Shown: positions 50,365 to 55,123 of the stretch, piece after piece
Layout of the letters: each line of letters opens with the position of its first letter
Numbering within the stretch: position 1 is the stretch's first letter
Assembly: GCA_035651595.1 (NCBI GenBank)
Contig: DASRFJ010000115.1
Coordinates: 1-55,123, forward strand
Direction of reading: 5' to 3'
From: JAFARZ01 sp035651595
GTDB taxonomy: Bacteria > Actinomycetota > Actinomycetes > Streptosporangiales > Streptosporangiaceae
DNA length: 55,123 nt
Notes under the pieces: model-generated
Databases searched by the model: none
Seen by the model: the letters and a program-made list of their open reading frames with translations, nothing else
Told to the model about the DNA's origin: nothing
Program-made: the position numbers and the translations under genes

Positions 50365-51765
50365 CTACCCGTGATCCGCGGCTGCCTGAAGTTGCGCGGC
50401 GAGCCCGGCGGGCACGCGCGCCTCGAGCAGGGTGCCCTCCTCGACGTGCGAGGCGGTCAGCACCTCACCGGTGGCGTGCGCCCGGGCGACCAGGTCACCG
50501 CGGCTGTACGGCACGACGAGCTTGACCTCAACGTCGCGGTTCGGCAGCTCGGCCTCGATGGCCTCGCGCAGCGCGTCGAGCCCAGCTCCGGTCCGCGCGG
50601 ACACCGAGACGCTGCGCGGCTCCCGCGCCCGCAGGCCTTGCAGCACCACGGGATCGGCGGTGTCGACCTTGTTCACTGCGACGAGCTCGGGCACGTCGCC
50701 CGCGCCGATCTCCTTGAGCACCTCGCGCACCGCGGCGATCTGCGCCTCCGGCTCGGCATCCGACCCGTCCACCACGTGCACGATCAGGTCCGCCTCGGCG
50801 GACTCCTCGAGCGTGGACCGGAAGGCCTCCACGAGCTGGTGCGGCAGATGCCGGACAAATCCCACCGTGTCGGTCAGCGTGAATACCCGGCCATTCGGCG
50901 TTTCCGCGCGACGCACGGCCGGGTCCAGCGTGGCGAACAGCGCGTCCTCGACCAGCACCCCGGCCCCGGTGAGTGCGTTCAGCAGGCTCGACTTCCCCGC
51001 GTTCGTATAACCCGCGATAACAACAGAAGGCACTTCCCGTCGCGTACGCCGCCCCCGTTGCACCTTCCGCCCGGTTGACATTTCGGATATGTCACGACGC
51101 AGCCGGGAAATCCGGGCGCGCAGCCGCCGCCGGTCTGTTTCCAGCTTGGTTTCGCCAGGCCCGCGGGTGCCAATCCCGCCGCCGCCGGCCACCCGGCCGC
51201 CTGCCTGCCGGGACAGCGAATCGCCCCAGCCGCGCAGCCGCGGCAGCATGTACTGGAGCTGGGCCAGCTCGACCTGGGCCTTGCCCTCCCTGCTCCGCGC
51301 GTGCTGCGCGAAGATGTCCAGGATCAACGCGGTCCGGTCGATGACCTTGACCTTGACGATGCCCTCAAGCCGGCGCAGCTGCGACGGAGTGAGCTCACCG
51401 TCGCAGATCACCGTGTCCGCGCCGGCCGCCGCCACGATCTCGGCCAGCTCCTGGGCCTTGCCAGAGCCCACGTAGGTGGCCGCGTCGACCCCGCGCCCGC
51501 GCCGCTGGATCAGCCCGTCGAGCACCTCGGACCCGGCGGTCTCCGCCAGCCGGCTCAGCTCGCGCAGCGAGTTCTCGGCGCTGGCCAGGCTGCCGTCCGC
51601 CCACACCCCGATGAGGACGACCCGCTCCAGCCGCAGTTCCCGGTACTCGACCTCGGTGATGTCCTGCAGCTCAGTCGACAGGCCCGCCACGCGCCGCAGC
51701 GCGTGCCGCTCCTCCAGCTCAAAGGCCCCCTGCTCGTCGAGCTGCTCATTAGCGACCGTACTCAT
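50365..51765 (-). CDS. hflX: GTPase HflX
   Basis: 466 aa ribosome-associated GTPase that splits stalled ribosomes. The HflX N-terminal domain has DAATYVGSGKAQELAEIV and FAQHARSREGKAQVELAQLQ. The Gly-rich segment GGIGTRGPGETKLETDRRR precedes the G domain (GYTNAGKSSLLNAL, TDTVGFVRHLP, NKVD). ATG start. About 200 bp with no clear gene separate it from hutI. Confidence 0.95.
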   Translation of the reverse strand: MSTVANEQLDEQGAFELEERHALRRVAGLSTELQDITEVEYRELRLERVVLIGVWADGSLASAENSLRELSRLAETAGSEVLDGLIQRRGRGVDAATYVGSGKAQELAEIVAAAGADTVICDGELTPSQLRRLEGIVKVKVIDRTALILDIFAQHARSREGKAQVELAQLQYMLPRLRGWGDSLSRQAGGRVAGGGGIGTRGPGETKLETDRRRLRARISRLRRDISEMSTGRKVQRGRRTRREVPSVVIAGYTNAGKSSLLNALTGAGVLVEDALFATLDPAVRRAETPNGRVFTLTDTVGFVRHLPHQLVEAFRSTLEESAEADLIVHVVDGSDAEPEAQIAAVREVLKEIGAGDVPELVAVNKVDTADPVVLQGLRAREPRSVSVSARTGAGLDALREAIEAELPNRDVEVKLVVPYSRGDLVARAHATGEVLTASHVEEGTLLEARVPAGLAAQLQAAADHG

Positions 51766-51855
51766 CGTCCTCCGTTATTAGCTGTCCCCCGATAGTTGCA
51801 TGGATCCGCGTGGACCTCACCTCATTAACACTCAGAACGACAACGGTGCTTCCCC

Positions 51856-51885
51856 GGGCAACCTTTCCCGTCCACGGGGGTATAA
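51856..51885 (+). promoter_or_regulatory. ECF-type promoter of the first duplicated sigma gene
   Basis: GGGCAACC (51856-51863) as -35, 16 bases, then GTATAA (51880-51885) as -10. The ATG follows 5 bases later, so the transcript is probably leaderless. The same spacing and -35 occur before the second cassette at 53670. Confidence 0.7.
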
Positions 51886-51890
51886 CCAGC

Positions 51891-52391
51891 ATGACGAGCA
51901 CTCAGGCGAGCTCCCCGCTCCGCCCCGGCGACGACGTGGCGGGACTTTTCCGCGCCCGCTACCTGGAGATGGTCCGGCTGGCGGGCCTGCTGGGCGCGGA
52001 CGATCCGGAGGACATCGCCCAGGAGGCTTTCGTCCGGTTGATGCGCAAAGGCGCTATTGACGGCGACCCGGCGCCCTACCTGCGGGCGATCGTGTGCAAC
52101 CTGACCAGGAACCGCCACCGGCACCTTCGCGTGGTCCGTGCGAAGACCCCGTCGGCGATCAGCGAGCCGTCGTCGGAGCACGCGGCCATCCTGCGCGAGG
52201 ATCACGCCGAGGTGATCGCCGCCCTGGCCAAGCTGCCGGCCAGGCGCCGGGAGGCCATCGTGCTGCGCTTCTGGCTGGACCTGTCCGAACGCGAGATCGC
52301 AGCGACCATGGGCGTCTCGCCCGGAACCGTCAAGTCGTCCGTGAGCCGTGGCCTGGCCGCGCTCGCCCAGGCTCTGGAGGCAAAGGCATGA
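51891..52391 (+). CDS. ECF RNA polymerase sigma factor (cassette 1)
   Basis: 166 aa. Region 2 (GLFRARYLEMVRLAGLLGAD, DPEDIAQEAFVRLMRK) and region 4 (LPARRREAIVLRFWLDLSER, then TMGVSPGTVKSSVSRGLAAL). It closely resembles the sigma factor at 53706, so the two arose by tandem duplication. The ATG at 51891 fits the promoter position. The stop overlaps the next start (ATGA). Confidence 0.9.
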   Translation: MTSTQASSPLRPGDDVAGLFRARYLEMVRLAGLLGADDPEDIAQEAFVRLMRKGAIDGDPAPYLRAIVCNLTRNRHRHLRVVRAKTPSAISEPSSEHAAILREDHAEVIAALAKLPARRREAIVLRFWLDLSEREIAATMGVSPGTVKSSVSRGLAALAQALEAKA

Positions 52392-53668
52392 AGGGTCACC
52401 CGATCGAGGACCGGCTGCGAGACGCGCTCGACGCGCACGCGGAGACGTTCTCCGCCAGCCCGGACGCCTGGCAACGCGTTCAGCGCAAAAGCGAGGTACG
52501 GGGTGGGCCGCGGCGCTCAGCGAGAGCAGGCTGGGTGGCTCGGCACAGCGCGTTCGTGATCCCGGCCGCCGCGGCGGCCACGGTCGCCGCCCTCGCGCTC
52601 GGCGCTACCACGCTGGCGCACGACTTCTCGGCCGGCCGGAGCAACGCTCCGCGGCCGGCTACCGCCACGCACGCCCCGGTGCCCGCCAAGCCTGACTTCG
52701 GCAAGATAATGGCCACCGACCCCGCGATCAGCGCGATCTTCGGCCTTCCGGTCACCCGGAACATCACGACCTGGAACTGGATCGGCCAGCCCAGTCCGGA
52801 GTACTGGTTCCCGTACATCGCCACCCGCCCGGAGGCCTGCCACGTGGTCAGCGAACCCGGAGCCGGCGATTCGGGCAGTTGCTGGCCCGTGCCCACCCTG
52901 AATGCCGCGCGGCCCGCGGTCGTGATCGCCAGCGACTACCCGGGACAGCTCAGCAGCCTGACCATCTCCGGCCTCGCCGAACCCGCGGTCACGTCGGTCA
53001 CCGAGATCCTGCGCGACGGCCAGCGGATCTCCGCCACGATCGGCACCGGCCGAGGATTCGGGCTCAAGGCGTGGAGTGTGCGGTGCCCCACTAAGAACGG
53101 GACGAAGCTCGTCTTCGCCGGCGCGGACGGGCGGGTCATCACCACGCTGAACACGGCGGCGCCGGCCGGTCCGATCGTGCTCGACGTTCCGCGACCCGGC
53201 CACGGCGGCGTGACGATGTTCAGCTATCCGGCCAGCCAGCTGACGACCGGGGCGGGCTCGGTGACCGCATACCTCATCGACCAGCACGTGGCATTCTTCT
53301 CATCGGCGTTCTTCCGCGGGAGCGGGACGTTCTCACCATTCGATGCGTCTGGCCGGCCCGCGGTCGGCGGGATGGCCGTTCCCTTCGGCTATGTCTGCGC
53401 CCCTGGATGTCGCGTCGCGAACATCAAGGCATTCGGCTATGCGCACGGTGACGTCCCGAAGGTGAGCGTCCGGCTGCCGGGCGGCGGACAGGTGGTCGCG
53501 AACACCTACCCGGCCGGCTGGCCGGGCAGCGACTTGCGCTTGTGGCAAGTGACACTGCCGGACAGCGTGTGGCCAGCGAACGTATCCCAGCCGGACCTCA
53601 TCGCCACCGGCGAGACCGCGACCGGCCTTCCCATCGCTCAGGCCGCGCTGGGCCAGCCGCAGATGTGA
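52388..53668 (+). CDS. Membrane-anchored probable anti-sigma protein (cassette 1)
   Basis: 426 aa. The cytoplasmic N-terminus (IEDRLRDALDAHAETFSASP, DAWQRVQRK) is followed by a membrane helix near residue 60 (FVIPAAAAATVAALALGATT) and an about 340-residue outer domain with paired cysteines. It overlaps the sigma gene, typical of a sigma/anti-sigma pair. No zinc motif. The outer domain may sense an extracellular signal. The N-terminus matches the product of the gene at 54236. Confidence 0.75.
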   Translation: MKGHPIEDRLRDALDAHAETFSASPDAWQRVQRKSEVRGGPRRSARAGWVARHSAFVIPAAAAATVAALALGATTLAHDFSAGRSNAPRPATATHAPVPAKPDFGKIMATDPAISAIFGLPVTRNITTWNWIGQPSPEYWFPYIATRPEACHVVSEPGAGDSGSCWPVPTLNAARPAVVIASDYPGQLSSLTISGLAEPAVTSVTEILRDGQRISATIGTGRGFGLKAWSVRCPTKNGTKLVFAGADGRVITTLNTAAPAGPIVLDVPRPGHGGVTMFSYPASQLTTGAGSVTAYLIDQHVAFFSSAFFRGSGTFSPFDASGRPAVGGMAVPFGYVCAPGCRVANIKAFGYAHGDVPKVSVRLPGGGQVVANTYPAGWPGSDLRLWQVTLPDSVWPANVSQPDLIATGETATGLPIAQAALGQPQM

Positions 53669-53669
53669 C

Positions 53670-53699
53670 GGGCAACCTTTGACTCGCCCGAGTGTCTTA
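53670..53699 (+). promoter_or_regulatory. ECF-type promoter of the second duplicated sigma gene
   Basis: GGGCAACC (53670-53677), 16 bases, GTCTTA (53694-53699), ATG 6 bases later. It mirrors the promoter before cassette 1, implying a shared or cross-acting sigma factor and a leaderless transcript. It begins 1 bp after the stop of the first anti-sigma gene. Confidence 0.7.
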
Positions 53700-53705
53700 T
53701 GGGGC

Positions 53706-54239
53706 ATGGCAGACGTTTCCGACCGGCGGACCGCGCCTCCGCATGCAGGGGCAGTACTGGTCAGCGGCTTGTTCCGCGACCGGTACCCGGAGATGGTGCG
53801 GCTCGCCGATCTCCTCGGGGCCGATGACCCAGAAGACATCGCACAGGAGGCGTTTGCCAGGCTGATGAGGAAGGCCGGGACGCTCCGTGACCCGGCCTCG
53901 GCCATCGGCTACGTCCGCTCGACCGTCTGCAACCTGGTCCGCAACAGGCACCGGCATCTGCGGGTCGTCCGGCTGCGACTCGGCTCGCTAGGGCTGGCGC
54001 GGGGACACGACGAGATGTCCTCCGAGCACGCGGTCATGGTCCGCGAAGATCACCGCCAGCTCCTCACGGCGCTCGCCGCGCTGCCCGCCCGGCGGCGGGA
54101 GGCCATCGTGCTCAGGTACTGGCTCGACCTGCCCGAACGGGAGATCGCCGCGGCGATGGGCGTGTCACCGGGGACCGTCAAGTCACACGTGAGCCGTGGC
54201 CTGGACGCGCTCGGCGAGGCACTGGAGGGGAAGCTGTGA
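53706..54239 (+). CDS. ECF RNA polymerase sigma factor (cassette 2)
   Basis: 177 aa. Region 2 (GLFRDRYPEMVRLADLLGAD, DPEDIAQEAFARLMRK) and region 4 (LPARRREAIVLRYWLDLPER, then AMGVSPGTVKSHVSRGLDAL). It has a slightly longer region 2-4 linker than its paralogue. ATG start; the stop overlaps the following GTG (GTGA). Confidence 0.9.
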   Translation: MADVSDRRTAPPHAGAVLVSGLFRDRYPEMVRLADLLGADDPEDIAQEAFARLMRKAGTLRDPASAIGYVRSTVCNLVRNRHRHLRVVRLRLGSLGLARGHDEMSSEHAVMVREDHRQLLTALAALPARRREAIVLRYWLDLPEREIAAAMGVSPGTVKSHVSRGLDALGEALEGKL

Positions 54240-55123
54240 ACGCGCTCGAAGAACAACTGCGGGAGGCGCTGACGCAGCGCGCCGCGCACTCCCCCATCGA
54301 TCCGGATGCCTGGGACAAGGTCGTCAGGCGGAGCCGTCGCCGTCTGCGCCCGAGCCTGCCGGCCTGGCTCCCGGCCGGCCTCGTGATCCCGGCCGCCGCG
54401 GCCGCCGCCGTCATCGCCGTGGTCCTCGCGGCCATCTCGCTGACCGGCGGTTCGCGCGCCGCCGGGCCGGCCGAGGATGCCACCACGCCGCCTCCGCCGG
54501 GAACCCCGCGCCAGGTCACCGACGTGCTCCGCACCCACCCCGCGGTGACCGCGATCGTATCCGCCAAGCTCGGCGACACCCGCGTCTACGCGTGGTTCAG
54601 CGACCCCGGGCACGACTACGGGTGCGCTGTGCTGCTGGGCACCCGCGCCTCCAGCGGCGGGTTCGTCTGCGAGCGGTGGCCGTCCGGCCCGTCCGCACCC
54701 GATACCGGACTGGTCAATACCGGCCGGGCCGGCCGGCAGGTCACCGCGGTGACGGCCCGCCTGAATGACGGACGCCCCGCCCCCGCAGCGGTGCTGTCCG
54801 GCCGAGGCTTCCCGTTTTCCGTGTGGTTCGCGGACATCCCCCAGGGGTATCGCGCGGTGCTCACGTTCCGCGACGCCCCCGGCCAGCGGGTCACCCAGCT
54901 CACCGACAACCTCCAGGCACGGTCGGGCGCGAGCGTTCCGGACAGCGGCGGGATCACAGTGAACGGCTGGACCGCGTACCTGACTGGCGGGAAGGTGCTG
55001 TGGCACGGCCCCGACGACGGCGTCATCCTGCCGCTCCCGTGGTCGGTCAAGGAGAAGCCGCTGCTGGTGCTCTATCAGGAAACCACCACGTCGAACTACG
55101 CGATCGGGTACGCGCCGGCGGAT
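54236..55123 (+). CDS. Membrane-anchored probable anti-sigma protein (cassette 2), partial
   Basis: 296 codons, open to the window end. The same layout as the cassette 1 partner: cytoplasmic N-terminus (LEEQLREALTQRAAHSPIDP, DAWDKVVRRS), membrane helix near residue 55 (LVIPAAAAAAVIAVVLAAIS), then an outer domain with a Cys pair (YGCAVLLG and FVCERWP). The GTG overlaps the sigma gene stop. The stop codon is beyond the window. Confidence 0.72.
   Translation, partial: MNALEEQLREALTQRAAHSPIDPDAWDKVVRRSRRRLRPSLPAWLPAGLVIPAAAAAAVIAVVLAAISLTGGSRAAGPAEDATTPPPPGTPRQVTDVLRTHPAVTAIVSAKLGDTRVYAWFSDPGHDYGCAVLLGTRASSGGFVCERWPSGPSAPDTGLVNTGRAGRQVTAVTARLNDGRPAPAAVLSGRGFPFSVWFADIPQGYRAVLTFRDAPGQRVTQLTDNLQARSGASVPDSGGITVNGWTAYLTGGKVLWHGPDDGVILPLPWSVKEKPLLVLYQETTTSNYAIGYAPAD

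Noticed and set aside
1..55123. tRNA genes, CRISPR arrays, integrase genes or att repeats at the island edges
   Set aside because: None was seen on reading both strands; a dedicated RNA search was not possible.

Overview
The window is chromosomal DNA of a high-GC actinobacterium. This follows from the gene content (era, leuA and recO near one another, DUF3097, DUF1707 and DUF4389 proteins, SigE-type ECF sigma factors, an hrcA gene with a CIRCE operator) and from the frequent GTG/TTG starts and ATGA/GTGA overlaps. The genus cannot be fixed from the sequence. No tRNA, rRNA or CRISPR array was seen.

Bases 1-100 are the start of recO (minus strand, cut by the window edge). Bases about 101-20,960 form a defence island between recO and leuA, lower in GC than the core. 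It carries: (i) a minus-strand operon of a HerA-type ATPase, a NurA-like nuclease and a D12-class adenine methyltransferase, which ends 9 bp before recO; (ii) a divergent type III-like restriction-modification pair (Res/Mod) whose mod gene has a low-GC centre over the target-recognition region; (iii) an unrecognised gene broken by a one-base frameshift, followed by a PD-(D/E)XK nuclease; (iv) a plus-strand operon of a UvrD-like helicase fused to a RecB/Cas4-like nuclease, an AAA ATPase and an intracellular subtilisin-like protease.

From 20,959 the core resumes: leuA with a leucine-rich leader peptide, a GNAT remnant and an alpha/beta hydrolase. A 4.1-kb composite element (23,898-27,991) follows: an IS4-family insertion sequence whose transposase is split by a complete 2,520-bp group II intron. 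The IS landed on the overlapping stop codons of two convergent genes, and its 10-bp target duplication restores both stops.

28-40 kb is a conserved minus-strand run: a zinc-ribbon/TerB-like gene, era, a cytidine-deaminase-like gene, a CorC-like CBS gene, ybeY, phoH, a HIT gene, rsmE, dnaJ and hrcA. It is interrupted by a plus-strand ECF sigma factor and its membrane partner. 38.5-55 kb holds DUF3097, DUF4870-like, hemW, two DUF1707 genes around a DUF4389 gene, lepA, rpsT, holA, a polytopic membrane protein, hutI and hflX. It ends with a tandem duplication of an ECF sigma/anti-sigma-like cassette, each copy behind the same ECF-type promoter placed for leaderless mRNA.

Two kinds of dispersed structured repeat lie between core genes: a 47-nt near-perfect palindrome (two copies) and an about 165-nt repeat holding an 82-nt hairpin with a compensatory base-pair change (two copies). 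The best candidates for undescribed biology are the helicase-nuclease/AAA/subtilase operon, the frameshifted gene with its nuclease partner, and the hairpin repeat.
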